A DNA stretch of 64,000 bases from Oscillospiraceae bacterium (GTDB taxonomy: Bacteria > Bacillota > Clostridia > Oscillospirales > CAG-272), in contig SVQI01000006.1 of NCBI GenBank assembly GCA_015065455.1, positions 38,393-102,392 of the forward strand. The letters run 5' to 3'. The stretch's first letter is position 1. Each line of letters opens with the position of its first letter. A program made the position numbers and the translations under genes. Below, piece after piece: positions 1 to 7,658 of this stretch. Below the pieces are notes generated by a model. That model ran no database searches. It saw only the letters and a program-made list of their open reading frames with translations, and was not told the DNA's origin.

Positions 1-2
1 AA

Positions 3-1211
3 AACAACACGAGCGGTGTATATTCATATCCAGTAAACCAACAATACGGATATCAGAATCAAGCCCCTATAAAAGAAGAACCCCAAAAAAGAAAAAAAGG
101 AAGCGGCAAACTCGTATTTGCTTGTATAATTCTTTCTCTTGTATGCGGAATTGCAGGCGCTTTTGGCGGAATGTACGCATACGATATGCTCTTCTCAACA
201 TCTAACGGACAAGCAAATACAACAGGCAGTACAACTGTTATATACGAATCGGCAGACACAAAGGTTCCAACAACCGTAACGGAAGCGGGCGCAGTAGCGG
301 CTGTTGCAAAAACTGCACTTCCCTCTGTAGTTGAAATCAGCACTGAAGCTGTTGCAAACAACAGTTTTTACGGTCAGTACGTAACTGAAGGCGCCGGAAG
401 CGGAGTTGTTATTTCAAAAGACGGATATATAGTTACCAATAACCACGTTGTCAACGGAGCGTCCAACATTACAGTACGTCTCAGCAATGGAGACGAACAC
501 AAAGCAACCCTTATCGGTACCGATTCACAGACAGACGTTGCCGTTATCAAAATCGACGTTGACGGACTTACTCCCGCAATATACGGAAACTCGGATAATC
601 TTATTATAGGCGAACTTACGGTCGCTATCGGTAACCCCTTGGGTAAACTCGGCGGAACGGTTACAGACGGTATAATAAGTGCACTTGACAGAGAAATAAC
701 CGTTGAGGGAGAAAATATGGTGCTTCTCCAGACAAATGCGGCAGTCAGCCCAGGAAACTCAGGCGGCGGACTCTTTAACGGCAAGGGAGAATTAATTGGT
801 ATTGTCAACGCAAAATCCTCGGGTGAAAACATTGAAGGTCTTGGCTTTGCAATTCCAATAAATACAGCTAAACCCATTATAAACGACCTTATCGAAAAAG
901 GATACGTTACGGGCAGACCCTCGATTGGTGTTTCTGTTATCGAAATCACAACCGACTATCAGAAATATATGTATAAGGTGAACGAATACGGAGTTTATAT
1001 TCAGTCTTCAATTAACAAGGATTTCAAAACGGGCGACAGAATTATAGCCATCGACGGCAACACCGTAAGCACATTTGCAGAAATTAAGGCTATAATCAAA
1101 AATCATAACGTAGGAGATAAGCTTACAGTAACCGTGTCACGCCAGAACAAAATTATTGACGTAAAGGTCACCCTTGTTGATTCTTCACAGAACACGACAG
1201 CAAATAAATAA
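3..1211 (+). CDS. htrA: HtrA-family membrane-anchored serine protease, 5' end cut by window edge
   Basis: The reading frame is open from the first bases of the window, so the N-terminus is missing. An ATG at 171 lies after a clear membrane segment (about bases 108-170) and is not a credible start. After the anchor comes a trypsin-like domain with the full triad: His in TNNHVV (codon 444), Asp in TDVAVIK (codon 534) and Ser in GNSGGG (codon 759). One PDZ domain follows (GVYIQS...GDRIIAIDG). HtrA enzymes degrade or refold damaged extracytoplasmic proteins. The gene sits 118 bp upstream of a two-component system transcribed the same way, which fits an envelope-stress role; that link is inference. 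Confidence 0.92.
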   Translation, partial: NNTSGVYSYPVNQQYGYQNQAPIKEEPQKRKKGSGKLVFACIILSLVCGIAGAFGGMYAYDMLFSTSNGQANTTGSTTVIYESADTKVPTTVTEAGAVAAVAKTALPSVVEISTEAVANNSFYGQYVTEGAGSGVVISKDGYIVTNNHVVNGASNITVRLSNGDEHKATLIGTDSQTDVAVIKIDVDGLTPAIYGNSDNLIIGELTVAIGNPLGKLGGTVTDGIISALDREITVEGENMVLLQTNAAVSPGNSGGGLFNGKGELIGIVNAKSSGENIEGLGFAIPINTAKPIINDLIEKGYVTGRPSIGVSVIEITTDYQKYMYKVNEYGVYIQSSINKDFKTGDRIIAIDGNTVSTFAEIKAIIKNHNVGDKLTVTVSRQNKIIDVKVTLVDSSQNTTANK

Positions 1212-1214
1212 CCC

Positions 1215-1243
1215 TTGAAATTACAAGTAATATAATATATAAT
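1215..1243 (+). promoter_or_regulatory. Candidate sigma-A promoter for the two-component system
   Basis: TTGAAA (1215-1220) and TATAAT (1238-1243) are separated by 17 bp, a near-consensus pair directly after the htrA stop codon. It would allow the regulator/kinase genes to be transcribed independently of htrA. Confidence 0.55.
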
Positions 1244-1246
1244 TAT

Positions 1247-1274
1247 ACAGGGAGCAGATTTTTCTGTTCCCTGT
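1247..1274 (+). terminator. Hairpin between htrA and the response regulator
   Basis: ACAGGGA...TCCCTGT arms form a stem of about 11 pairs around a T-rich loop. No T-tract follows directly, so it is either a weak htrA terminator or a leader hairpin starting at the +1 of the promoter at 1215-1243. Confidence 0.4.
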
Positions 1275-1329
1275 AACAGTATTATTTTGTTTTTTAAAAT
1301 AACCACTGTAAAAAAGAGGAGGAAGCCGT

Positions 1330-2007
1330 ATGTATAAAATCCTTGTGGTCGACGATGAAGCGCAGATACGAACTATTATAAAAAAATATGCAGCATTTGA
1401 AGGACATAACGTTTTTGAAGCAGAAGACGGTATGCGCGCCATTGAGTTATGCAAAACCAATATGTACGATATAATCATTATGGATATAATGATGCCAAAT
1501 CTTGACGGCTTTTCTGCCTGCCGCGAAATAAGAAAATTTACGGATACTCCAATACTTATGCTTTCCGCAAGGGGAGAAGAATATGACAAAATAAACGGCT
1601 TTGAGGTTGGTGTTGACGACTTCGTCGTAAAACCCTTTTCCCCGAAAGAGCTTATGCTCCGCATCAATGCAATTATGAAAAGGGCCAATAGCACAAAAAA
1701 AGAACCGCAAAACGAAATAGTCACCATTGAAGGCTTTACAGCAGACCTGACGGCAAGATTAGTCTATATTGACGGACAGAGAGTCAACCTTTCTCCCAAA
1801 GAATACGACCTGTTATTTTATCTCATAAAAAACAAAAACATAGCTTTGACAAGAGAAAAGCTTATATGCGACGTGTGGGGATATGATTTCTACGGAGACG
1901 ACCGTACTCTTGATACACATATTAAACTGTTAAGAAAACAGCTTGGCGAGTATGCCAAACACATAGTTACTGTCAGAGGGGTGGGATACCGTTTTGAAAC
2001 AGTATAA
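1330..2007 (+). CDS. OmpR/PhoB-family response regulator
   Basis: The 225-residue protein has a receiver domain with the acidic pair D8-D9, phospho-acceptor D52 in IIIMDIMMP and the switch lysine K101 in VVKPF. A winged-helix DNA-binding domain follows (LSPKEYDLLFYLI ... DDRTLDTHIKLLRKQL ... VRGVGYRF). The ATG at 1330 is preceded by AGAGGAGG. It is the cytoplasmic output partner of the sensor kinase that overlaps its 3' end. Target genes cannot be inferred; upstream htrA is a plausible one. Confidence 0.95.
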   Translation: MYKILVVDDEAQIRTIIKKYAAFEGHNVFEAEDGMRAIELCKTNMYDIIIMDIMMPNLDGFSACREIRKFTDTPILMLSARGEEYDKINGFEVGVDDFVVKPFSPKELMLRINAIMKRANSTKKEPQNEIVTIEGFTADLTARLVYIDGQRVNLSPKEYDLLFYLIKNKNIALTREKLICDVWGYDFYGDDRTLDTHIKLLRKQLGEYAKHIVTVRGVGYRFETV

Positions 2008-3454
2008 GAAAACAAAACATAAATTCAGTATCAAGTGGAAGGTGTTTTCGTTTTTAGTCATTTTTACTGCAATAATACTGCTTATACTGTGGTTATCTCA
2101 GACTATTTTTCTTTCTGATATATACAAAGCAATAAAAATGCAAAGCTTAAAAAACAGCGCAAATGAAATTGCAGAGGTTATCCACTCCGAAAATCTTGAA
2201 AAAACAGTCAAAGACCTTGCGACAAAAAATGAATTCTGTATTATAGTTCAGGACAACGAAGGAAAAATTCTAGCGGATTCTGAATTTATGCACAATTGTG
2301 TAATCCACAATATTTCATACAGAGACCGCGCAAAGCTTTATCTTGAAGCCAAAGAAAAAGACGGAATATTAATAGAAAGATTTAAGTATAACCCCAAGGA
2401 AAACGTTTTCCAATCTGTAAAGGACGAGGAAACGACCTCGGAAGAAAATATTATATTCACAAAATACTTTACAGACAGTAACGGAAACGAAAACGCTATT
2501 TTTATAAATTCTATTCTCACCCCCGTCAATGCAACCGTAAAAACACTTAATACTATGCTGATAGGAATAAGCATAGCTTTACTTGCAATAGCTCTTGTAT
2601 TGTCATTTGTTATTTCGTACAGCATATCAAAGCCTATAAATAAGCTTACAAAATGCGCAAAAACTCTTGCTGACGGCAATTATGATACTATCTTTCCGAC
2701 AAATTCATCAAAAGAAATATCAACTCTTGCTGATACACTTAACTACGCTTCATCGGAGTTAAAAAAGAACGAGGCTTTAAAGCGAGAGCTTATTGCTAAT
2801 ATATCCCACGACCTGCGCACTCCCCTTACACTTATTACGGGGTACGGAGAGGTTATGATGGATATTCCGAATGAAATGACAACTGATAACGTAAAAATTA
2901 TCGTTGATGAATCAAAAAGGCTATCTTCACTTGTAAACGACGTGCTTGACGTGTCTAAGCTCGGTTCGGGCACGGTAGAGCTTACCCTTGAAAATTTTGA
3001 CTTAACCGAAACCGTTCATCAGTCTATGGAAAGATATAAAAAGCTTGTTGAACAAGAGGGTTATGATATAAGATTTGAACCTGTCGGCAATTATTACGTT
3101 AATGCAGATAAACAGAGAATATTGCAGGTTGTATATAACCTTGTAAATAACGCGGTTACCCATACGGGAGACGACAAAAAGGTTATAATATCTCAAAGTG
3201 TCACACAGCATTTCGGTAAAAACTACGTTAGAATTGAGGTTACCGACACCGGCGACGGAATAGAAGCTGACAAACTGCCTCTTATCTGGGACAGATATTA
3301 CAAGGTTGATAAATTCCATAAACGAGCTCAGATGGGCTCAGGGCTTGGTCTTTCAATTGTTAAATCAATTGTTGAATTACACCAAGGCTATTACGGAGTA
3401 AACAGCACTGTGAATATAGGCTCGACTTTCTGGTTTGAGCTTCCGATTATATAA
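1994..3454 (+). CDS. Membrane sensor histidine kinase (HAMP-HisKA-HATPase)
   Basis: Translation appears to start at TTG 1994, overlapping the regulator by 14 bp, with a G-rich stretch just upstream. Domains in order: TM1 (about residues 16-38), an extracytoplasmic sensor region of about 140 residues, TM2 (about 187-210), HAMP, the HisKA dimerisation helix with phospho-His H272 in NISHDLRTP, and an ATPase domain with N box (NLVNNAVTH), G1 (DTGDGIE) and G2 (GSGLGLSIV). All kinase motifs are intact. The overlap indicates translational coupling and a cognate pair. The sensed signal is not identifiable from the periplasmic-type domain. Confidence 0.94.
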   Translation: MKQYKKTKHKFSIKWKVFSFLVIFTAIILLILWLSQTIFLSDIYKAIKMQSLKNSANEIAEVIHSENLEKTVKDLATKNEFCIIVQDNEGKILADSEFMHNCVIHNISYRDRAKLYLEAKEKDGILIERFKYNPKENVFQSVKDEETTSEENIIFTKYFTDSNGNENAIFINSILTPVNATVKTLNTMLIGISIALLAIALVLSFVISYSISKPINKLTKCAKTLADGNYDTIFPTNSSKEISTLADTLNYASSELKKNEALKRELIANISHDLRTPLTLITGYGEVMMDIPNEMTTDNVKIIVDESKRLSSLVNDVLDVSKLGSGTVELTLENFDLTETVHQSMERYKKLVEQEGYDIRFEPVGNYYVNADKQRILQVVYNLVNNAVTHTGDDKKVIISQSVTQHFGKNYVRIEVTDTGDGIEADKLPLIWDRYYKVDKFHKRAQMGSGLGLSIVKSIVELHQGYYGVNSTVNIGSTFWFELPII

Positions 3455-3465
3455 CCATAAAATAT

Positions 3466-3506
3466 AATTCCCCCGACAGAAAAACTGCCGGGGGAATTGT
3501 TTTTTT
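3466..3506. terminator. Rho-independent terminator between convergent genes
   Basis: AATTCCCCCG and CGGGGGAATT arms form a long G/C-rich stem followed by TTTTTTT on the + strand. It lies in the 55-bp gap between the kinase and the convergent apbE gene and could serve both. Confidence 0.85.
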
Positions 3507-3509
3507 AGT

Positions 3510-4484
3510 TTACGTAGTTCTGAATATTTTGCTCATTGACTTATTCATAAATATGCCGTCATCGGTTATGAAAAGATATTTTATTTCCTGGCTATTGGCG
3601 TATTTTTTGTTTACTTCCTCAAATCCCATAACAAAGAATGCTGTGGATAAAGCGTCGCTTTTGGCACCCGAATCAGTTACAACAGCTACACAATGCACAC
3701 CGTTATCAACCGGAAGTCCTGTTTTAGAATCAATTATATGGTTGTATTTTTTGCCGTCAATCTCAAAAAAACGCTCGTAATCGCCCGAGACAGAAAGATA
3801 ACCCTCATACATTTCTACGTATCCAGCAACCTTTCTTGTATCTACGGGATTTTTTATTGCAATTTTCCAAGGTTCATCATTGGGATTTTTACCGAAGAAA
3901 GCAATACTGCTCGTGAACGATACCATTCCCGACGTGACTCCATTGTTTTTTAACAGCTCTACTGCCTTATCACAAGCATATCCCTTTGCAATACCACCAA
4001 ATTCAAGCTTCGTGTCTTTATTTGACTTTTCAAGAAAGTCACCATTAAATACTATTTCTTCCGGAATTGAGTTTACCGCATTCTGAATATCGCTGTCGGC
4101 GGGATATTTATTGCTGTTTTCCCACAAAGACGTCAAGCTTCCCGAAAACACAGAAAAAGCTCCGTTGGTTTCCCTTGTTATTTCATCGGAATACAGAACC
4201 AATTCTTTTAATTCTAACGGTACTTCTATTCCGTTTTCGGATTCATTATATTTGTAAGTTACACTTTTTTTATCGGTATCGGAAAATGTTTTATCCAGTT
4301 TTTCAAGTAATTCTCTGCACTGTTTTGTTATTTCTTTGTCGTCGCAGTCTATCTTTATGCCTACGACCGTATCCATACAAAGGAAAGAGTCTTCCTGATA
4401 TTTTTTCTGTACCATTCCACAAGAAAACATTGAAAATAAAAAGATAAAAACTAATCCCGAACTTATTATTTTTTTAAAATACAT
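3510..4484 (-). CDS. apbE: FAD:protein FMN transferase (ApbE), lipoprotein
   Basis: ApbE enzymes attach FMN covalently to a Thr or Ser of extracytoplasmic flavoproteins, using FAD and Mg2+. The protein begins with a lipoprotein signal (hydrophobic stretch, lipobox FSMFSC with Cys at residue 22), so it would be anchored outside the membrane. Family motifs include CMDTVVGIKI near the N-terminus, LEFGGIAKGYACD, SGDYERFF, YNHIIDSKTGLP and SDALSTAFFVMG. I prefer ATG 4484 (324 aa) to the longer frame at 4520 because GGAG sits 8 nt upstream and the signal peptide then begins at residue 1. It overlaps the upstream Gx gene by 11 bp. No FMN-acceptor protein is encoded in the window. Confidence 0.93.
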   Translation of the reverse strand: MYFKKIISSGLVFIFLFSMFSCGMVQKKYQEDSFLCMDTVVGIKIDCDDKEITKQCRELLEKLDKTFSDTDKKSVTYKYNESENGIEVPLELKELVLYSDEITRETNGAFSVFSGSLTSLWENSNKYPADSDIQNAVNSIPEEIVFNGDFLEKSNKDTKLEFGGIAKGYACDKAVELLKNNGVTSGMVSFTSSIAFFGKNPNDEPWKIAIKNPVDTRKVAGYVEMYEGYLSVSGDYERFFEIDGKKYNHIIDSKTGLPVDNGVHCVAVVTDSGAKSDALSTAFFVMGFEEVNKKYANSQEIKYLFITDDGIFMNKSMSKIFRTT

Positions 4485-4992
4485 ATTTTTTCTCCGTAAT
4501 TTTTCTGAAGGTAACAGCAACAGCCCCCGTTATAATACCCGTTATGACCGAAACAGGCAACAGCCACTCAAGATACCACATAACAGAAAAGTCTTTAAAA
4601 ATTAAACAAGCAACCATAACCTGCCCCACGTTGTGAAGCGCCGCCGAGGCAACCGAAATTCCTATATAGCTTATTTTTTCTTTAATAACATATTTTGCAA
4701 TAAGCAAGAATAAAAAGGAAAGTATTCCACCGCCAAGCGAAAACAAGAACGAGGTGGGATTTCCAAAAAGAATTGCCGTCAATACTATTTTACATAAAGA
4801 TATTAAAAAAGCATCAAACGTTCCCAAATAAAAAATGGCAAGCAAGACACTTATATTTGAAAAACCAAGTTTAAATCCGGGAATATGAATAAAATAATTT
4901 AAGGGAATAAGCGTTTCAAGATAGGAAAACATCAGTGCCATAGCGACAAAAAAACCACCGTAAGCCGCTCTTTTAGCCGATAACGTAATCAT
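4474..4992 (-). CDS. Gx transporter family membrane protein (HepS/EetB-like)
   Basis: About 172 residues with five to six hydrophobic helices. Features such as FSYLETLIPLNYFIHIPGFK, KLGFSNISVLLAI and HNVGQVMVA match the family annotated Gx transporter or heptaprenyl diphosphate synthase component I. The ATG at 4992 is chosen over TTG 5016 because AAAGGGAAG precedes it; it overlaps the NusG-domain gene by 20 bp. In other Firmicutes this family occurs with NusG domain II proteins, ApbE and FMN-binding proteins, and some members belong to flavin-based extracellular electron transfer loci. Its precise substrate is unknown, and a role in quinone or flavin supply is inference. Confidence 0.8.
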   Translation of the reverse strand: MITLSAKRAAYGGFFVAMALMFSYLETLIPLNYFIHIPGFKLGFSNISVLLAIFYLGTFDAFLISLCKIVLTAILFGNPTSFLFSLGGGILSFLFLLIAKYVIKEKISYIGISVASAALHNVGQVMVACLIFKDFSVMWYLEWLLPVSVITGIITGAVAVTFRKITEKKYVF

Positions 4993-5341
4993 AATCCGCA
5001 CTTCCCTTTCCCTCAATTTTTATATATACCCTTGCAGGAACGCAGGCTATACACTCGCCCGATTTTGAAATTTTGCCCATATTCATACAGCTTTTCTCGG
5101 GACAGTCAGTACTCTTTACATATACCTGATTGTCTTGTATAACAACTGTTAAAGAAATATCCTTGTTATTTATATCTATAGTTTGGTTTTCGTTCAGGTT
5201 ATACTTATCTACATTTTCTCCGACAGATATTGATACGAATTCCCCTCGGTCAACATTTATTAACCGAAAGCATAATACACCAAGTGTAATAAGAAGTATA
5301 ACACCGATAATTACTATATCACCGATTTTAATTTTGCTCAT
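4973..5341 (-). CDS. NusG domain II-containing membrane-anchored protein
   Basis: The 122-residue protein has one N-terminal membrane helix (about residues 8-26) followed by a small beta domain with four cysteines (STDCPEKSC ... GECIACVPARV), the signature of NusG domain II proteins. Despite the name it is not a transcription factor: the domain faces outside the cytoplasm. It is first in a three-gene overlapping unit with the Gx protein and ApbE, behind a near-consensus promoter and an AAGGTGA ribosome site. Homologues accompany ApbE and redox flavoproteins in many Clostridia. Function unassigned. Confidence 0.85.
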   Translation of the reverse strand: MSKIKIGDIVIIGVILLITLGVLCFRLINVDRGEFVSISVGENVDKYNLNENQTIDINNKDISLTVVIQDNQVYVKSTDCPEKSCMNMGKISKSGECIACVPARVYIKIEGKGSADYDYVIG

Positions 5342-5376
5342 ATTTCACCTTATGTTTTCAAGCTTAATACAAAAAA

Positions 5377-5405
5377 ATTATACCCTATTTTTATACCTCT
5401 GTCAA
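5377..5405 (-). promoter_or_regulatory. Sigma-A promoter of the NusG-II/Gx/apbE operon
   Basis: On the minus strand TTGACA (5400-5405) and TATAAT (5377-5382) are 17 bp apart, a perfect consensus match about 30 bp upstream of the first gene. Confidence 0.85.
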
Positions 5406-5419
5406 CAACGGTGTTTTTG

Positions 5420-5450
5420 TAAAAAATAAAGGCGGGAGCAAGCCCCCACC
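5420..5450 (-). terminator. Terminator of the ECF S-component gene
   Basis: Read on the minus strand, a stem of about nine pairs (GGTGGGGGC with GCTCCCGCC, loop TT) is followed by TTTATTTTTT. It lies 35 bp after the stop codon of the ECF gene. Confidence 0.7.
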
Positions 5451-5484
5451 ATACAAATCAGAATTTATTATAAAATAATAATGT

Positions 5485-5997
5485 TCAATTAAATTTTATT
5501 TTATTTTTTTCAAACACCTTCATTAAAACAACGCCTATAATCAGCCCCGCTATTCCTTGAACTGAATTTGCAGGAATATTTACCGCTGAAGGAACAAAAC
5601 CATACATAAAGCCCTCGAACACAAAATATCCAAGTACCATCATTATTTCAGCGGCAATACCGCTGATTATTCCCGACGTCAGACTGCCGAGCTTTTTACG
5701 GCTAAGCTTAAATCCGTAAAATGCAATAAGTGCCATTATTCCCTTTATTATAAAGGTTGCCGGCGCATAGATTATATATGCAGAAAATATATCCGCCAAT
5801 GCAGAACCAAGACCGGCTGCAAGAAAACCGTATGTAGGCGAAAGAACCCAACCTGCCAACAATACAATACAGTCCCCAAGATTCAAATAACCTTTGAGTG
5901 GCGATGGAATTTTAATAATCATTGTTGCTACGCAAACAAGCGCTGTCATAAGCGCAGCCATAACAATTTTCTTTATTTTTGTATTCATTTTTATCAA
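5485..5997 (-). CDS. ECF-type transporter S component (substrate-binding membrane subunit)
   Basis: The 170-residue protein has about five to six hydrophobic helices. It carries the family pattern YLNLGDCIVLLAGWVLSP, GSALADIFSAYIIYAPATFI and KGIMALIAF. S components bind a vitamin or cofactor with high affinity and dock on a shared EcfA-A'-T energizing module, which is not encoded here. RBS AAAGGAG precedes the ATG. It is divergent from a MocR-type PLP-binding regulator, and the shared 72-bp gap holds a perfect palindrome. Vitamin B6 is therefore a reasonable but unproven substrate; riboflavin is an alternative, since the family as a whole resembles riboflavin carriers. Confidence 0.85.
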   Translation of the reverse strand: MIKMNTKIKKIVMAALMTALVCVATMIIKIPSPLKGYLNLGDCIVLLAGWVLSPTYGFLAAGLGSALADIFSAYIIYAPATFIIKGIMALIAFYGFKLSRKKLGSLTSGIISGIAAEIMMVLGYFVFEGFMYGFVPSAVNIPANSVQGIAGLIIGVVLMKVFEKNKIKFN

Positions 5998-6020
5998 ACT
6001 CCTTTACTTATTGACGAAAA

Positions 6021-6048
6021 TAGTGTACACTAAATCTGATAATATAAC
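6021..6048. promoter_or_regulatory. Divergent control region with palindromic operator
   Basis: TAGTGTACACTA (6021-6032) is a perfect 12-bp palindrome midway between the ECF and MocR genes. A minus-strand promoter, TTGTTA (6043-6048) with TACACT 17 bp away, overlaps the palindrome, so a bound regulator would affect ECF transcription. On the + strand TTGACG (6011-6016) may be the -35 of the regulator gene. Confidence 0.5.
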
Positions 6049-6069
6049 AATTACCAAATCAGGAGTTTT

Positions 6070-7173
6070 TTGTATAGCCAGATGAAATACGTTATTGACA
6101 AAGAAAACCGTCCCGTTTATTTACAACTTTATAAACAGATACGTGATGATATAGTTGCAGGAAACTATCCGTACAATACAAAGCTCCCTTCTAAACGAAA
6201 TCTTGCAGAAAAAACAGGCGTCAGCACTATTACCATCGAACACGCATATGCCTTGCTTTGTGATGAAGGATACGTAGAAGCCAAAGAACGAAGCGGATAT
6301 GTGGTAATATTCCGTAAAACAGACGGTTTTGCCGTTTCAAGCGAGCATCACAAGGAACTCTATGCACACCATACCGAAGACACTTATCCCGACTTTCCAT
6401 TATCAGTTATACGTAAAACATTCCGCAAGGTACTGAATGAACACGGAGAGCTTTTGCTTGAAAAATCTTCTAATTACGGGTGTAATGAACTACGAGATTC
6501 AATCCGACACTATCTTGCGCGAAACCGAAGAATTCAAGTCGAAACAGAACAGATCATTATTGGTTCAGGATCAGAGTATCTATACCGACTTATTGTAGAA
6601 ATGCTCGGCAGAAACCGCATTTATGCAGTTGAATCCCCTTCTTATAAAAAGATAGAACAAGTATATCTGGCAACCGAGATTAGTTATGACACACTTCCGC
6701 TGACAAATTCCGGCATTGATAGCAAGGCACTTGCCGATACAAAAGCAGACGTATTGCATACAACTCCATACCGTAGTTATCCCAGCGGTGTTACGGCAAC
6801 AGCATCAAAACTGCACGAATATATAAGTTGGTCAGAACAAGGTAACCGCTACATTATTGAAGACGATTTCGAGTCGGAATTTTCCGTTTCCACAAAACCG
6901 ACAGAAACATTGTTTGCGCTCTCACAAAATGATAACGTAATATATCTCAATACATTTTCAAAAACCATATCGCCATCGTTGCGTATTGGATATATGGTAC
7001 TTCCAAAACACCTTGTAGAAGTTTTTGATAAAAAATTGGGATTTTACTCGTGCACCGTACCGACATTTATGCAATATGTTCTCACAGAACTTATTAATAA
7101 CGGTGATTTTGAACGTCACATTAACCGTGTCAGACGAAAGAAACGAAAAGAATTATTAATGCAAAATAAATAA
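6070..7173 (+). pseudogene. MocR/PdxR-type GntR-aminotransferase regulator, C-terminally truncated
   Basis: An N-terminal GntR winged helix (QIRDDIVAGNYPYNTKLPSKRNLAEKTGVS, split here as two family motifs) leads into a fold-type I aminotransferase-like domain. The PLP lysine is in LNTFSKTISPSLRIGY, and DDFESEF is also present. Full MocR proteins are about 460-500 residues; this one stops at 367, just after RRKKRKELL, so the last 90-100 residues are missing. A REP-like palindromic repeat begins at once after the stop. Start is TTG 6070 (AGGAG 4 nt upstream) or ATG 6082. It may still bind DNA and PLP, but I treat it as probably disrupted. Confidence 0.75.
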
Positions 7174-7257
7174 ATGGGACGTCGTGGCAGGGGTCCCCGA
7201 ACCGCACAAAGTAAGGTTTGGGGGTTCTTGTGTGCGCCGTCCCCTACCAAATTAGGA
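7174..7257. repeat. REP-like palindromic repeat, copy 1, abutting the truncated mocR
   Basis: The arms are imperfectly self-complementary (GGGACG at the left, CGTCCC at the right, with GAACC/GGTTTGGGG inside). The right end (7230-7257) is shared base for base over about 27 bp with 22474-22500 and carries the tag CCCCTAC-CAAATTAGG found at five sites in the window. Its position exactly at the mocR truncation suggests the insertion caused the loss. Confidence 0.7.
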
Positions 7258-7360
7258 TATATTATTTATTTAAATTATTTGTTATTCTCTCCCTCAGTCT
7301 TTTTGCTTACGCAAAAACCACCCTTCTCATAGATAAGGTCAAAGGTTAGAAATTGTACAG

Positions 7361-7630
7361 AGACGAACTCATCCGTCGCGCCGCGTTATATAACAAAAAA
7401 TATATTTAAACATATTGGCGGCACGCCACCTTCTCCCACCGGAGAAGGCGCAAAATCTGTGCAAATTCTATGTTATAAATAAAAAATTTTTATAAAATTA
7501 TAAGACAATGATATAAAAACAAAAGACCAAGACTATACTCTGTGCCTTCTCTGGTGAGAGAAGGTGGTACACCGCTAACATTCTTTAATTTTTTACAAAT
7601 TAAAACGCGGTGTGACGGATGAGTTCGTCT
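7361..7630. repeat. 270-bp foldback (long inverted repeat)
   Basis: The left arm 7361-7451 and right arm 7544-7630 are near-perfect reverse complements. The outer 17 bp match exactly (AGACGAACTCATCCGTC), and GCCACCTTCTCCCACCGGAG at the left mirrors the right arm with few changes. An A/T-rich loop of about 92 bp separates them. No open reading frame is present. The structure resembles a MITE or a very long hairpin; only one copy is in this window. Confidence 0.75.
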
Positions 7631-7658
7631 ATCATACCGAATTCGCACTAATTTTTAC

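Noticed and set aside
374..949. 191-codon ORF antisense to the htrA protease domain
   Set aside because: It mirrors a well-supported gene with all catalytic motifs, has a low-complexity composition and no family motif.
4485..4520. N-terminal extension of ApbE to 4520
   Set aside because: It places 12 polar residues before the lipoprotein signal and lacks a ribosome site; GGAG supports 4484.
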